Assembly (NCBI GenBank): GCA_023229765.1
Contig: JALNYO010000001.1
Span: 186,001-250,000 of the forward strand
Source of the DNA: Syntrophales bacterium
GTDB lineage: Bacteria; Desulfobacterota; Syntrophia; Syntrophales; UBA5619
DNA length: 64,000 bases
Direction: 5' to 3'
Shown in pieces: positions 40,973 to 50,340 of this stretch. Position 1 is the stretch's first letter. Each line of letters starts with the position of its first letter. Under the pieces are notes generated by a model, which searched no databases, was not told where the DNA came from, and saw only the letters and a program-made list of their open reading frames with translations. Made by a program: the position numbers and the translations under genes.

Positions 40973-41644
40973 ATGAAAAGCAGAACAAAAATATTTTCCC
41001 CGCTCCGCGCCTTAAATTCCGGCGGTAAAGGGTTCACCTTGTTGGAACTCATAATTTCCATGGCTCTGGGACTTACTCTTCTCGGTACCGTGTACGGTGT
41101 TTTTACCATTCAACAAAAGCATTTTATCAATCAGGAACAGATCGTGGAGATGCAGCAGAATGCCCGGATGGCCATCGACATCATCAGCCGGGAAATACGC
41201 ATGGCGGGATACGACCCGAAGATAACCGGCTATTTTACGTTCCAGACTACAGCCAGTGAGGATCGGGAAACGAATCACAGCCGCATCGCCTTTACATACG
41301 ATGCCAATGGAGACGGCATACAGTACTGGAACGACACTGAACAGGTCGCCTTTCGCGTCGATGATGGCGTTCTTAAGCGTTTCAGCACCGGGTCAGTTCA
41401 CTGGCAGCCGCTTGTGGAGAACATCGAACTGCTGGAGTTTTCGTATGCCTTGAGTGATGGCACGCTCGTTGCGTCACCATCGGATCCGACGGCGGCCCAG
41501 GTGTTGACCATCGTCAAGGTAACAATAACGGTGACCGCCAAGACGACAAAACCGGATCCCGCCTATACAGATCCGACGAACGGCGACCATTATCGCCGTT
41601 ATCGCCTGACGACCAGTGTCACCCCGAGAAATCTTGGATTTTGA
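40973..41644 (+). CDS. pilW: Type IV pilus minor pilin PilW
   Basis: A 223-residue prepilin: K-G-F-T-L-L-E-L-I-I-S-M-A-L-G-L-T-L, followed by I-V-E-M-Q-Q-N-A-R-M-A-I-D-I-I-S-R-E-I-R-M-A-G-Y-D-P, the PilW signature. It forms the pilus-tip priming complex with PilV, PilX and FimT. The ATG at 40,973 follows AGGACGATTTT. Confidence 0.85.
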   Translation: MKSRTKIFSPLRALNSGGKGFTLLELIISMALGLTLLGTVYGVFTIQQKHFINQEQIVEMQQNARMAIDIISREIRMAGYDPKITGYFTFQTTASEDRETNHSRIAFTYDANGDGIQYWNDTEQVAFRVDDGVLKRFSTGSVHWQPLVENIELLEFSYALSDGTLVASPSDPTAAQVLTIVKVTITVTAKTTKPDPAYTDPTNGDHYRRYRLTTSVTPRNLGF

Positions 41645-41654
41645 GGATGCTGCT

Positions 41655-42920
41655 ATGGATAAAAATGGAACTAGGCGAATCTTGACCCGGATCGGAAACG
41701 AAAAGGGTATAGTATTGGTCGTGGTGTTGCTTCTCATTGCGGTGCTTGCCCTCTTGGGTTCTACCGCCGTGATGACCACGACGACGGATATAAAGATCAG
41801 CTCCAACTACATGCAGGGGGAACAGGCTTTCTACAATGCGGACGCAGGCGCGGATTTGGCGCTGAGAACTATAGGTTCAGGGACCGCCGGCATTCCTCCC
41901 TGGCCTGTTGCGGGTGGTACGCCAACTGTCGTAACGTTGACGGTTCCTTCGGGCTTTAACTTTGACTCTTCCGTGACTGTATCGGCGGTTACGGGTATGA
42001 TAAACACGTTTAAATTTTCAGTACATGGCGTTTCTGGAGCAAGCGATCGGGAAATAGATGTTTATTTTAAGCGCAAATCAGCAATCGGATTCGGCGCTTT
42101 TGCCGATGGGTCCGTAGATTTAAAGGCTGCCAGCGGAATATACAGTTATGACTCGAGGGTAACGCCGAATCCTAATCCGGCTGATTATCCCGCGAATTCG
42201 ACGGGGAACGGAGATGTCGGATCTAATACGGAAGTCCGTACATACAATGGAACCTATGTGGGTGGAGATGTAGGTCTGGGGGCTTCTACAACAGGCACTG
42301 ATGCCTCCTTAGTTTCCATAGGGACGCCTATTATAACCGGAACTCAGGGGGAGCTTGTAGGCCGGGTTGATCCGGATCCGCTGGGGGCGCTCACGGCAGG
42401 CGGAGATCTTTACACTGATTTCTCCACTTACAGTACAGCCAACGACAACGCAGTTTATGGCGCTGGTTTTACCGGAACGACAATTAATGCCAGTGGTACG
42501 GTGACACTGACGGGTAAGGCCGGTGGTTCGAATTTTTATTTTACCAGCATAATTCTGAAAAACGGCGCTACTCTAAACATTAACGCTACTGCCGGACCTG
42601 TTAATATCTATCTCGCAGGAAATCTCGAAGCAAAAAATGGATCAAATATCAATGTGACGGGGCTGCCGACGTCGTTCAGCATCTTCGGCAGCAGCGTGAG
42701 CAGCAGCATCATTTTTAAACATGGCAGCGAGTTCAGAGGGACAGTCTATGCCCCAAATGCTGCTATTGAGATGAAAAACAGCGCCGATACCTATGGGATG
42801 ATCTGGGGAAAAACGATTGATATGAAGAACTCGGGGCAATTCTTCTTTGATGAGGCGATCAAGGACAAATTTCTCGGGAATGGTGTGAAGCCCGTTGCCT
42901 GGAGAGATGTCATGCAATGA
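41655..42920 (+). CDS. PilX-type minor pilin with adhesin-like C-terminal domain
   Basis: A 421-residue protein. The N-terminus (E-K-G-I-V-L-V-V-V-L-L-L-I-A-V-L) and M-Q-G-E-Q-A-F-Y-N-A-D-A-G-A-D match PilX N-terminal domains. Unlike short PilX proteins it has a 330-residue beta-rich extension that ends I-F-K-H-G-S-E-F-R-G-T-V-Y-A-P-N-A-A-I-E and Y-G-M-I-W-G-K-T-I-D-M, a domain (DUF7305-type) common in deltaproteobacterial pilin clusters. It may be exposed at the pilus tip. No PilY1 or major pilin gene follows. Confidence 0.8.
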   Translation: MDKNGTRRILTRIGNEKGIVLVVVLLLIAVLALLGSTAVMTTTTDIKISSNYMQGEQAFYNADAGADLALRTIGSGTAGIPPWPVAGGTPTVVTLTVPSGFNFDSSVTVSAVTGMINTFKFSVHGVSGASDREIDVYFKRKSAIGFGAFADGSVDLKAASGIYSYDSRVTPNPNPADYPANSTGNGDVGSNTEVRTYNGTYVGGDVGLGASTTGTDASLVSIGTPIITGTQGELVGRVDPDPLGALTAGGDLYTDFSTYSTANDNAVYGAGFTGTTINASGTVTLTGKAGGSNFYFTSIILKNGATLNINATAGPVNIYLAGNLEAKNGSNINVTGLPTSFSIFGSSVSSSIIFKHGSEFRGTVYAPNAAIEMKNSADTYGMIWGKTIDMKNSGQFFFDEAIKDKFLGNGVKPVAWRDVMQ

Positions 42921-43114
42921 TTTATGCATTCATAATCCATGTCTTTCTGCCAATTCCATTAGACCATGATTTGCCTTCGGCTGTTAAAGGGGAATATGCC
43001 TATCAGGGATTGCTGTTTCCCTTTTTTCACGTCAATTATTCTTGACTTCGCAAGCTTGTCAATATAAACAAACACGAATTATTGCTACCGGGAAGACATT
43101 GGAAGGGAGGCTCT

Positions 43115-43288
43115 ATGTCATCGGAAAAGAAGTGCTGCTCAATATGTGCTTGGCGGAAGGACTGCCAGAAGAGATTCAGCATTGTCACTGACGCCTCCGG
43201 AAACGTCCGCTGTCCTGATTTCACCAGGGATGTTTCCATCAAGGACCAGGATGTGGACGCCCAGGAAAAGGCCTGGCAAGAAGGGTAA
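43115..43288 (+). CDS. 57-aa cysteine-rich small protein
   Basis: ATG 43,115 follows GGGAGGCTCT. The product contains C-C-S-I-C-A-W-R-K-D-C and V-R-C-P-D-F-T-R-D. The four-cysteine pattern suggests a bound metal or cluster. Small proteins with C-A-W-R-x-x-C and R-C-P-D-x-T-x-D occur in related anaerobes. It has a terminator of its own and stands alone between pilX and argS. Function unknown. Confidence 0.7.
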   Translation: MSSEKKCCSICAWRKDCQKRFSIVTDASGNVRCPDFTRDVSIKDQDVDAQEKAWQEG

Positions 43289-43321
43289 TTTGTGCAAGTT
43301 TACGGATTGCCAAGTTTATTC

Positions 43322-43350
43322 AACCGGTTGGCGTTGCGGCCGGTTTTTTT
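43322..43350 (+). terminator. Intrinsic terminator
   Basis: AACCGG...CCGGTT with a 12-base loop, followed by T6-7, 33 bp after the small cysteine-rich gene. Confidence 0.75.
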
Positions 43351-43520
43351 ATCTGAAAATGCGTACTTGACCTGAGAGGGAGTAGGGGGGCGCTTTGCGG
43401 CAACCGCTTCGGAAGCGGCGGAGTGTGTTTCCCCAATTTCCATCGTACTTTGTGGTGGTTTTCCGTCAAGAGAGTTTTAGATTGTAACCATTTTACTATC
43501 GTTTTGGGGAGCTGTTTTTG

Positions 43521-45185
43521 ATGAAGGATAAAATTATTGGCCTGCTGGCGGAGGCGGTTCATAAGGCCGCGGCGGCGGGGCTTATGCCTGATGTGGAAGC
43601 AAGCAGCGTTGAGCTGGAATATGCCAAAGATACTAAGCACGGGGATTATGCGTCCAACATAGCGATGATAATGGCATCGCAGGCGAGAAAAAATCCCCGA
43701 GAGATCGCCCGGATAATCGCGGATGGAATTGTCGATGACGAGGGCATTCTGAAGAAGGTGGAAATTGCCGGCCCGGGATTTCTCAATTTCACCATCCGGG
43801 AGGGTGTCTGGGCATCCCTGCTTGCCGATGTGGAGCGCTTGGGCGATGCCTACGGGAAATCAACAGTCGGGGCTGGAAAAAAGATAATGGTGGAATTTGT
43901 CAGCGCCAACCCGACCGGCCCCCTGCATATCGGCCATGCCCGGGGCGCCGTCGTCGGCGACGTCATGGCCAATATTCTGGCCGCCGCCGGATATGCTGTC
44001 TTTCGGGAGTATTATGTCAATGATGCGGGAAACCAGATGAACAACCTCGGCAAATCGGTTTCTCGGCGTTATCAGGAACTCCGGGGGAGACAGGTGGAAT
44101 TTGTAGAAGGTCTCTACCAGGGTGATTACATCAAGGATATTGCCGCGGAAATAATGAAGAAAGACAAAGACGTCCACCTTGACAGAGATGAGGCGGATGT
44201 TATTCCCGAGTTCACCGCTTATGCGGCCGGGGCGATCCTGGAGGGGATTAAGGAGGACCTGAGATTATTCGGCGTCTCCTTCGACAGCTACTTCAGTGAA
44301 AGGGAGCTCTACAAAAACGAGGGCGTAGAAAAACTTCTCCAATCTCTTGAAGATAAAGGGATTATCTACAGGGAAGAGGGGACTGTCTGGTTCAAAACAA
44401 CACTCTTCGGGGATGAAAAGGATCGGGTGGTGATCCGTCAAAACGGCCTTCCGACCTACTTCGCTGCCGACATTGCCTATCACCAGAATAAATTCCTCAG
44501 AGGTTTTGAAAGAATAATCGATATCTGGGGCGCGGATCATCACGGCTACATCCCCCGCATGTCCGCCGCCGTCCAGGCACTGGGATATGACAAGGAGTCG
44601 CTGCAAGTAATCCTCGTGCAACTTGTCAATCTGCTCCGGGACGGAAAGCCGGTGGCGATGTCAACGCGTTCCGGGGAGTTTGTCACCCTCCGCGAGGTTG
44701 TTGACGAAGTCGGCAGGGATGCGGCTCGTTACAACTTTCTGATGCGACGTTCCGACAGCCACCTCGATTTCGATCTGGAAGTGGCAAAAAAGCAGTCCAT
44801 TGAAAACCCTGTCTATTATGTCCAGTACGCCCATGCGCGGATATGCAGCATCCTGAAAATGGCGGAGGAAAAGGGATTCAAGGTGCCGCGCCTGGCTGAG
44901 GTCGATGCGGCGCTTCTCCAGCTTCCTGCGGAGATAGAACTGATCAAGGCGATCATCCGTTTCCCGGGGTTGATCGAAGGGGCGGCCCAGGCACTGGAGC
45001 CGCACCGGCTGACGTTCTATTTGAACGATCTGGCAGCGTCCTTTCACAGTTACTATAATAAAAACAAGGTATTGTCGGATGACCTTGCCCTTTCGGGCGC
45101 AAGGTTGTTTCTAGTGCATTCGCTTCTTGCTGTTTTAAAGAATGCCTTTAAAATACTGGGGGTTTCCGCCCCGGAAAAGATGTGA
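43521..45185 (+). CDS. argS: Arginyl-tRNA synthetase
   Basis: A 554-residue class I synthetase that charges tRNA-Arg. It shows P-T-G-P-L-H-I-G-H-A-R-G (HIGH motif), the ArgRS-specific N-terminal domain, and the equivalent of the KMSKS loop in M-S-T-R-S-G-E-F-V-T. The C-terminal anticodon-binding domain ends S-L-L-A-V-L-K-N-A-F-K-I-L-G-V. ATG 43,521 has GGGGAG upstream. The SPOR-domain gene follows after 13 bp. Confidence 0.96.
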   Translation: MKDKIIGLLAEAVHKAAAAGLMPDVEASSVELEYAKDTKHGDYASNIAMIMASQARKNPREIARIIADGIVDDEGILKKVEIAGPGFLNFTIREGVWASLLADVERLGDAYGKSTVGAGKKIMVEFVSANPTGPLHIGHARGAVVGDVMANILAAAGYAVFREYYVNDAGNQMNNLGKSVSRRYQELRGRQVEFVEGLYQGDYIKDIAAEIMKKDKDVHLDRDEADVIPEFTAYAAGAILEGIKEDLRLFGVSFDSYFSERELYKNEGVEKLLQSLEDKGIIYREEGTVWFKTTLFGDEKDRVVIRQNGLPTYFAADIAYHQNKFLRGFERIIDIWGADHHGYIPRMSAAVQALGYDKESLQVILVQLVNLLRDGKPVAMSTRSGEFVTLREVVDEVGRDAARYNFLMRRSDSHLDFDLEVAKKQSIENPVYYVQYAHARICSILKMAEEKGFKVPRLAEVDAALLQLPAEIELIKAIIRFPGLIEGAAQALEPHRLTFYLNDLAASFHSYYNKNKVLSDDLALSGARLFLVHSLLAVLKNAFKILGVSAPEKM

Positions 45186-45198
45186 CGGGGCTTCGCCA

Positions 45199-46026
45199 AT
45201 GGTTGCGAAAAACAGGCGCACATTAGAATTGAAGCTGGGCAAACTGGGACTGATTCTGTTTGTCAGTGGCATGTCAGTGCTGTTGTTCTCCACATTTCTT
45301 TTGGGGATGCTTGTCGGGAAGCATCTGGACGCATATCCGGAGCGGTATTCCGGCGGCCTCGTGGATTTAGTGAGGGGTCGCTTTTCCGGTCTGGCCATGG
45401 CCCCGCAAAAGCAAGAGACGCCGTTACCCGATGGACAGAGGGTAGAGGGCGGGCCTGCAACAGGGGAAGAGGATTTTGATCTGACCTTTTATAGGACATT
45501 GGGCGACAAAAAGGGCAGCAAGGGGATTGTTGAAAACGATAGCCTCAGCGATGAAAAGACCACCGCTTCAGCCGCCAAAAACCATTCATTATCCGGAGAA
45601 GCGGCTGCCGGAGATGTTGCGAGGAAAGTCGCTCCGGTAAATCCCGGCCCAGTGAGTCCTCTTGCTGGCAGGGAAGCTGATAAGACCGTTTTGCCTGGGC
45701 AAAAAAAGTTTTCAGAGGCGCCTGCTGCACCACCTTTGCCCGGTGCCGCCGACGCCGAAAAAACGCAGAAGAAGGATAGCTTTCATGTTCAGGTGGCGGC
45801 TTACAGGGATGTAACCCAGGCGAAAAAAATGGAGAAAAGATTGAAATTGCTTGGTTTTGCCACAATGATTGTGCCAAAGGATATCCCGGATAAAGGGAAA
45901 TGGTTTCGGGTTATTGCCGTTGGCTTTGAAGACAGGCAAAAAGCGGAGAGCGCCGTGGCGCGAATTACCCAGAAAATAATGGGCGTGCAATGCATTATCC
46001 GTCGCAACAAGGGCGGCGAGGCATAG
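45199..46026 (+). CDS. Membrane-anchored SPOR-domain protein
   Basis: A 275-residue protein with one membrane segment (G-L-I-L-F-V-S-G-M-S-V-L-L-F-S-T-F), a long low-complexity periplasmic linker, and a C-terminal SPOR domain (F-H-V-Q-V-A-A-Y-R-D-V-T-Q-A, about residues 200-275), which binds denuded peptidoglycan at division sites. Such proteins commonly lie after argS in this lineage. Start ATG 45,199; the binding site is weak, so translation may be coupled to argS. Confidence 0.85.
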   Translation: MVAKNRRTLELKLGKLGLILFVSGMSVLLFSTFLLGMLVGKHLDAYPERYSGGLVDLVRGRFSGLAMAPQKQETPLPDGQRVEGGPATGEEDFDLTFYRTLGDKKGSKGIVENDSLSDEKTTASAAKNHSLSGEAAAGDVARKVAPVNPGPVSPLAGREADKTVLPGQKKFSEAPAAPPLPGAADAEKTQKKDSFHVQVAAYRDVTQAKKMEKRLKLLGFATMIVPKDIPDKGKWFRVIAVGFEDRQKAESAVARITQKIMGVQCIIRRNKGGEA

Positions 46027-46037
46027 AGGAATGAAAA

Positions 46038-47369
46038 ATGTTTGAGAATCTGTCCGATAAACTTGACGTCATTTTTCGTAAACTGAAGGGCAAGGGACGT
46101 CTGGATGAAGAAAATATCCAGGCGGCACTGAAGGAAATAAGGATCGCGCTTTTAGAGGCCGACGTAAATTTCCGGGTTGTCCGTGATTTTATTGAGGAAG
46201 TAAAAAAGCGGGCAGTAGGGCAGGAGGTGCTCGAGAGCATTACCCCTGGTCAGCAGGTGGTAAAGATCGTCCATGAGCGGCTCATCGAGCTGATGGGCAC
46301 AACCAGCAGCCAGCTTCGGTTCGGAGGCCGCATTCCCGCGCCGATAATGCTGGTTGGTCTCCAGGGATGCGGGAAAACAACAACGGCGGTCAAGCTGGCC
46401 AGGCTTGTTGCCGCCGGTGGCAAGCGGGTCTATCTGGTTTCCGCCGATGTTTACAGGCCTGCCGCCATGGAGCAGTTGAAGGTGCTCGGCGAGCAAATCG
46501 GCGCGGGCATTTTCGATGCGGCCGGGCTCGCCGATCCGGTAGAGATTTGCAGGCTGGCCGTCGAGGAGGCAAGGAGCAGCGGCTATGAGGTAATCATCGT
46601 TGATACAGCCGGGCGGCTGGCGATAGATGTCCCGATGATGGAGGAGTTAAAGAAGATCAAATCTTTAATCAATCCCACCGAGATCCTTTTTGTAGCGGAT
46701 GCGATGACCGGTCAGGATGCCGTCAATGTTGCGGGACGTTTTGATGAACTGCTCGGGATTGACGGCGTTATAATGACAAAGATGGATGGAGATGCCCGCG
46801 GCGGCGCCGCCCTGTCTCTCAAGGCTGTAATCGGCAAGCCGATCAAGTTTGTCGGCGCGGGGGAGAAGATAGACGCCCTGGAGGTGTTTCATCCCGAAAG
46901 AATGGCTTCCCGGATTCTGGGAATGGGCGATGTTTTGACCCTGGTGGAGAAGGCCCAGGAGGCGGTTGACGTAAAACAGCAGCGGGAGCTGGAAAAAAAG
47001 CTCCGGAAAAACGAGTTTACCCTCGATGATCTGCGGACGCAGATGAAGCAGATAAGCAAGATGGGGCCTCTGCAGGATGTTATCGGGATGCTGCCGGGAA
47101 TGAATAAGGTAAAGGCGCTGAAGGATCTCAAGCCGGACGAACGCGAGCTCGTCCGGACAGGGGCGATCATCGATTCAATGACGCCGCGGGAGCGGAGAAA
47201 TTACCTGATTATCGACGGCAGCCGGCGTAAACGGATTGCCCGCGGAAGCGGTACAACGGTTCAGGATGTCAACACGCTGCTGAAAAATTATGTGGAAATG
47301 AGAAAATTAATGAAGCGGTTTACCAAGGGAGGAATAAAATCACTACGTAGGGGAAATTTCCCCTTTTAA
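46038..47369 (+). CDS. ffh: Signal recognition particle protein Ffh
   Basis: A 443-residue GTPase that, with 4.5S RNA, targets membrane proteins. N domain (1-90), G domain with P-loop G-L-Q-G-C-G-K-T-T-T-A, V-D-T-A-G-R-L and T-K-M-D-G-D-A-R-G-G-A, then the M domain from about 325 with the RNA-binding R-R-K-R-I-A-R-G-S-G. GAGG precedes the ATG. It begins a run of ribosome and RNA-processing genes. Confidence 0.97.
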   Translation: MFENLSDKLDVIFRKLKGKGRLDEENIQAALKEIRIALLEADVNFRVVRDFIEEVKKRAVGQEVLESITPGQQVVKIVHERLIELMGTTSSQLRFGGRIPAPIMLVGLQGCGKTTTAVKLARLVAAGGKRVYLVSADVYRPAAMEQLKVLGEQIGAGIFDAAGLADPVEICRLAVEEARSSGYEVIIVDTAGRLAIDVPMMEELKKIKSLINPTEILFVADAMTGQDAVNVAGRFDELLGIDGVIMTKMDGDARGGAALSLKAVIGKPIKFVGAGEKIDALEVFHPERMASRILGMGDVLTLVEKAQEAVDVKQQRELEKKLRKNEFTLDDLRTQMKQISKMGPLQDVIGMLPGMNKVKALKDLKPDERELVRTGAIIDSMTPRERRNYLIIDGSRRKRIARGSGTTVQDVNTLLKNYVEMRKLMKRFTKGGIKSLRRGNFPF

Positions 47370-47438
47370 TATAAAAAAAAATATGATATTTGTCCCCGCT
47401 CGTTTAAGAATAATTTTAGGAGGTGGCAGTTAAGGTAT

Positions 47439-47684
47439 ATGGCGGTAAAAATCAGATTGACAAGAAAAGGCAGCAAGGGGAAGCCGATCTACAGGGTGGT
47501 GGCTGCGGACTCGCAATGCCCGAGGGACGGAGCATTTCTTGAAATATTGGGCAATTATGACCCGAACAAAAATCCTGCCGAGGTGGTTTTAAAAGAGGAG
47601 CGCATCAAACAGTGGATTGCGGTTGGCGCCAGACCAACGCTTACGGTGTCTCAGCTGCTCCGCAAAAAGGGGATCGGTGTTTAG
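47439..47684 (+). CDS. rpsP: 30S ribosomal protein S16
   Basis: An 81-residue ribosomal protein starting M-A-V-K-I-R-L-T-R-K-G, with P-x-Y-R-V-V-A-A-D-S and L-E-I-L-G-N-Y-D-P. AGGAGG precedes the ATG. The order ffh-rpsP-khpA-rimM-trmD-rplS is widely conserved. Confidence 0.97.
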   Translation: MAVKIRLTRKGSKGKPIYRVVAADSQCPRDGAFLEILGNYDPNKNPAEVVLKEERIKQWIAVGARPTLTVSQLLRKKGIGV

Positions 47685-47712
47685 TTTTTTGTGACGAGGG
47701 AGGCTAAAGGCG

Positions 47713-47943
47713 ATGAAAGAGTTGATTGCTTATATTGCTCGCGCTCTTGTGGATAACCCTGAGATGGTTAATGTTACAGAGGTGGTCGGGGAGCAGACTT
47801 CCGTTCTGGAATTGAGAGTCGCCAAAGAAGATCTTGGTAAAGTCATCGGCAAGCAGGGGAAGACTGCCAAGGCGATGAGGACCATCTTAAGCGCCGCCTC
47901 AACGAAGATACACAAACGTTCGGTTCTTGAAATTGTTGAATAG
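47713..47943 (+). CDS. khpA: KH-domain RNA-binding protein KhpA
   Basis: A 76-residue protein that is a single KH domain: the loop V-I-G-K-Q-G-K-T-A-K-A-M-R is the G-x-x-G RNA-binding turn. Located between rpsP and rimM as in most bacteria. KhpA acts as a small RNA chaperone, often with KhpB. Confidence 0.93.
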   Translation: MKELIAYIARALVDNPEMVNVTEVVGEQTSVLELRVAKEDLGKVIGKQGKTAKAMRTILSAASTKIHKRSVLEIVE

Positions 47944-47966
47944 TGACAATTAATTGAATAGTAGCC

Positions 47967-48476
47967 ATGAAGCTCATTGAAATAGGCAAGGTTGTCCGTT
48001 CCCATGGTTTGGGGGGACGGATAAAGGTCTTGTCATATCTGCAATCGCCGGATGTGCTGGAATCTGTTTCCGATTTGTTTTTGGGAGAGAGCCCGGCCGC
48101 TGTCGTCGCTTATCCCTTGGGCGGTATTCAGAACGGGGAGGGTTTCTTCATCATGAAACTCGCCGGGATAGATAACCGTAATGAGGCCGAAAAGCTCCGG
48201 GGGCTCCTTGTCTGGATGTCTGCCGAAAAGATGAAGCCGCTGCAAGAGGATGAGTATTACTGGCAGGATATTATAGGCATGCAGGCATTTACAGAGGAAA
48301 ACGAGCCGTTGGGACGTATTGAAACGGTGTTTCCGACGGGTAGCAATGATGTTTATGTGTGCAGGGATGATCAGCGGGAGATACTGATTCCCGCCCTGGT
48401 CGAGGTTATAATAAAGATCGATGTCGAGCGCAGGGTCATGGTTGTCAGATTGCCGGAAGGGTTCTTTGAGCAATGA
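47967..48476 (+). CDS. rimM: 16S rRNA processing protein RimM
   Basis: A 169-residue ribosome maturation factor for the 30S head. G-K-V-V-R-S-H-G-L-G-G-R-I-K-V starts the RimM domain, and Y-Y-W-Q-D-I-I-G-M and S-N-D-V-Y-V mark the PRC-barrel domain that binds S19. It overlaps trmD by 4 bp. Confidence 0.94.
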   Translation: MKLIEIGKVVRSHGLGGRIKVLSYLQSPDVLESVSDLFLGESPAAVVAYPLGGIQNGEGFFIMKLAGIDNRNEAEKLRGLLVWMSAEKMKPLQEDEYYWQDIIGMQAFTEENEPLGRIETVFPTGSNDVYVCRDDQREILIPALVEVIIKIDVERRVMVVRLPEGFFEQ

Positions 48477-49192
48477 TCCGTTTTGATATTCTGACAATCT
48501 TTCCGGAGATGTTTGAATCCCCCCTCCAGAGCAGCATCCTGAAGAAGGCAATTGACCGGGGCATTATTGAGGTTAATCTATACGACATCCGGGCTTATGC
48601 CGAAGACAGACATCGCATGACGGATGACTCCCCTTACGGCGGCGGGGGGGGAATGGTGATGAAGGTTGAGCCTATAGACCGCGCCCTCAGCGCTGTTCCG
48701 TTATTGAATGGGGATGCGCCGGTTATTCTGCTGACGCCTCAGGGAGAGCCGCTCTGTCAAAAGATGGCAAAAGAGCTCGCCCTCCAGCCGCAGCTTGTCA
48801 TGGTCTGCGGTCATTATGAGGGGGTTGACGAGAGGGTAAGAAGGCACCTCGTTAATCGGGAAATTTCCATTGGGGATTACGTGCTTACTGGCGGTGAGCT
48901 TTCGGCGCTGGTTCTGCTGGACGCCGTTTCGCGATTTGTGCCGGGCGTTCTGGGAAACAGTGAATCCGCCGTGACTGATTCGTTTGCGGAGGGTTTGCTT
49001 GAATACCCTCATTACACGAGGCCGCCGGAGTATCGCGGCTGGGGAGTCCCCAATGTTCTTCTCTCTGGAAACCACCGTGAGATTGAGGAGTGGCGGCGCC
49101 GGCAGTCATTAATCAGAACAAGAAACAAAAGGCCGGATCTGATGGGAAAGGCCGAGTTGACGGACAAAGAGAGGCTGCACTTAGCGGAATAG
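48473..49192 (+). CDS. trmD: tRNA (guanine37-N1)-methyltransferase
   Basis: A 239-residue SPOUT methyltransferase that makes m1G37 in tRNAs for Leu, Pro and Arg. Knot motifs: Y-G-G-G-G-G-M-V-M-K-V-E-P and S-I-G-D-Y-V-L-T-G-G-E-L-S-A. Also G-H-Y-E-G-V-D-E-R. The ATG overlaps the rimM stop. Confidence 0.96.
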   Translation: MIRFDILTIFPEMFESPLQSSILKKAIDRGIIEVNLYDIRAYAEDRHRMTDDSPYGGGGGMVMKVEPIDRALSAVPLLNGDAPVILLTPQGEPLCQKMAKELALQPQLVMVCGHYEGVDERVRRHLVNREISIGDYVLTGGELSALVLLDAVSRFVPGVLGNSESAVTDSFAEGLLEYPHYTRPPEYRGWGVPNVLLSGNHREIEEWRRRQSLIRTRNKRPDLMGKAELTDKERLHLAE

Positions 49193-49285
49193 AGATTATT
49201 TAAATAATGATGTCAAGCCATGATATACGAGGCAAACGCTGTAACCAAAAATACCACAGAGGAAGATTGAAGGAGCGAAAAGAAG

Positions 49286-49630
49286 ATGAATCCTATTGAA
49301 TTTATAGAAAAAGAGCAGATGAGGGGAGATATCCCTGATTTCAGTACCGGTGATACGGTAAAGGTTTTTATCCGCATCGTCGAGGGGCAGAAGCAGCGTA
49401 TTCAGGCTTTTGAAGGTGCGGTTATCCGCCGCCGCCGAGGGGACATTCGCGCGAGTTTCACTGTCAGGAAGGTTTCTTATGGCATCGGCGTGGAAAAGAC
49501 CTTCCCGATGCACTCTCCCTCCATAGATCATGTTGAGGTGATCTCCCGGGGCAAGGTTCGACGTTCCCGACTTTATTATCTGAGAAGCCTGAGGGGCAAG
49601 CGCGCCAAGATCAAGGAAGCCGAAAAATAG
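49286..49630 (+). CDS. rplS: 50S ribosomal protein L19
   Basis: A 114-residue ribosomal protein with the conserved D-T-V-K-V-F-I-R-I-V-E-G, R-R-R-G-D-I-R-A-S-F-T-V-R-K-V-S-Y-G-I-G-V-E and L-Y-Y-L-R-S-L-R-G-K. AGGAGCG lies upstream. Sits at the 30S/50S interface. Confidence 0.97.
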   Translation: MNPIEFIEKEQMRGDIPDFSTGDTVKVFIRIVEGQKQRIQAFEGAVIRRRRGDIRASFTVRKVSYGIGVEKTFPMHSPSIDHVEVISRGKVRRSRLYYLRSLRGKRAKIKEAEK

Positions 49631-49670
49631 GGAGTTTTTTGCAAGAGGCTTCTGTTGGGGGGCTTGTTAA

Positions 49671-50309
49671 ATGGCCAGGAACCCGGAGATGGGCAGCTTT
49701 GAGCGCCGCGCCGGCGGGCGAGGGTATTGCGCTATTGCCGGCATCGACGAAGCGGGCCGCGGGCCTCTGGCGGGTCCGGTTGTCGCCGCCGCGGTAGTGC
49801 TGCCGCAGGGGTATGAACATCCAGAGATAAACGACTCCAAGAAGCTTTCCGCCAAAAGGCGCGAAAGACTTTATGATGTAATACAAAGAGACGCGGTTGC
49901 CATTGGCGTCGGCGTTTCGGACGTGCAGGTCATAGATTCCATCAACATACTGCGGGCGACGCTGCTGGCGATGAAAGAGGCCGTTTGCGGCCTTTGCCCC
50001 CGCCCTGATTATCTGCTGATAGACGGTTTGAACGGCATTGTTCTGGATATCCCGCAGGAAGCCATCGTGCGCGGTGATTCTCTCAGTATTTCAATAGCAG
50101 CGGCCTCGATTATTGCCAAGGTCTCTCGGGACCGGCTGATGGAGATGTACCACCGTCAGTTCCCCGCCTATAATTTTCTTAAAAACAAGGGATACGGAAC
50201 AAAAGAGCACCGGGAGGCAATCGTTAAATACGGGCGATGCAAGATTCATCGGCGCTCTTTTCATGTCGCAGGGGTTGACGATCTTGTTGCAAGCGGCAGC
50301 CTGCTGTGA
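49671..50309 (+). CDS. rnhB: Ribonuclease HII
   Basis: A 212-residue nuclease that removes RNA primers and single ribonucleotides from DNA. The metal-binding acids appear in A-G-I-D-E-A-G-R-G-P-L-A-G-P, L-L-I-D-G-L, and I-A-K-V-S-R-D. G-Y-G-T-K-E-H follows, as in RNase HII. The N-terminal 15 residues are extra but ordinary. Confidence 0.95.
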   Translation: MARNPEMGSFERRAGGRGYCAIAGIDEAGRGPLAGPVVAAAVVLPQGYEHPEINDSKKLSAKRRERLYDVIQRDAVAIGVGVSDVQVIDSINILRATLLAMKEAVCGLCPRPDYLLIDGLNGIVLDIPQEAIVRGDSLSISIAAASIIAKVSRDRLMEMYHRQFPAYNFLKNKGYGTKEHREAIVKYGRCKIHRRSFHVAGVDDLVASGSLL

Positions 50310-50340
50310 TGGTTGCTCCTTTTTCAGACGGGGATTTGCC

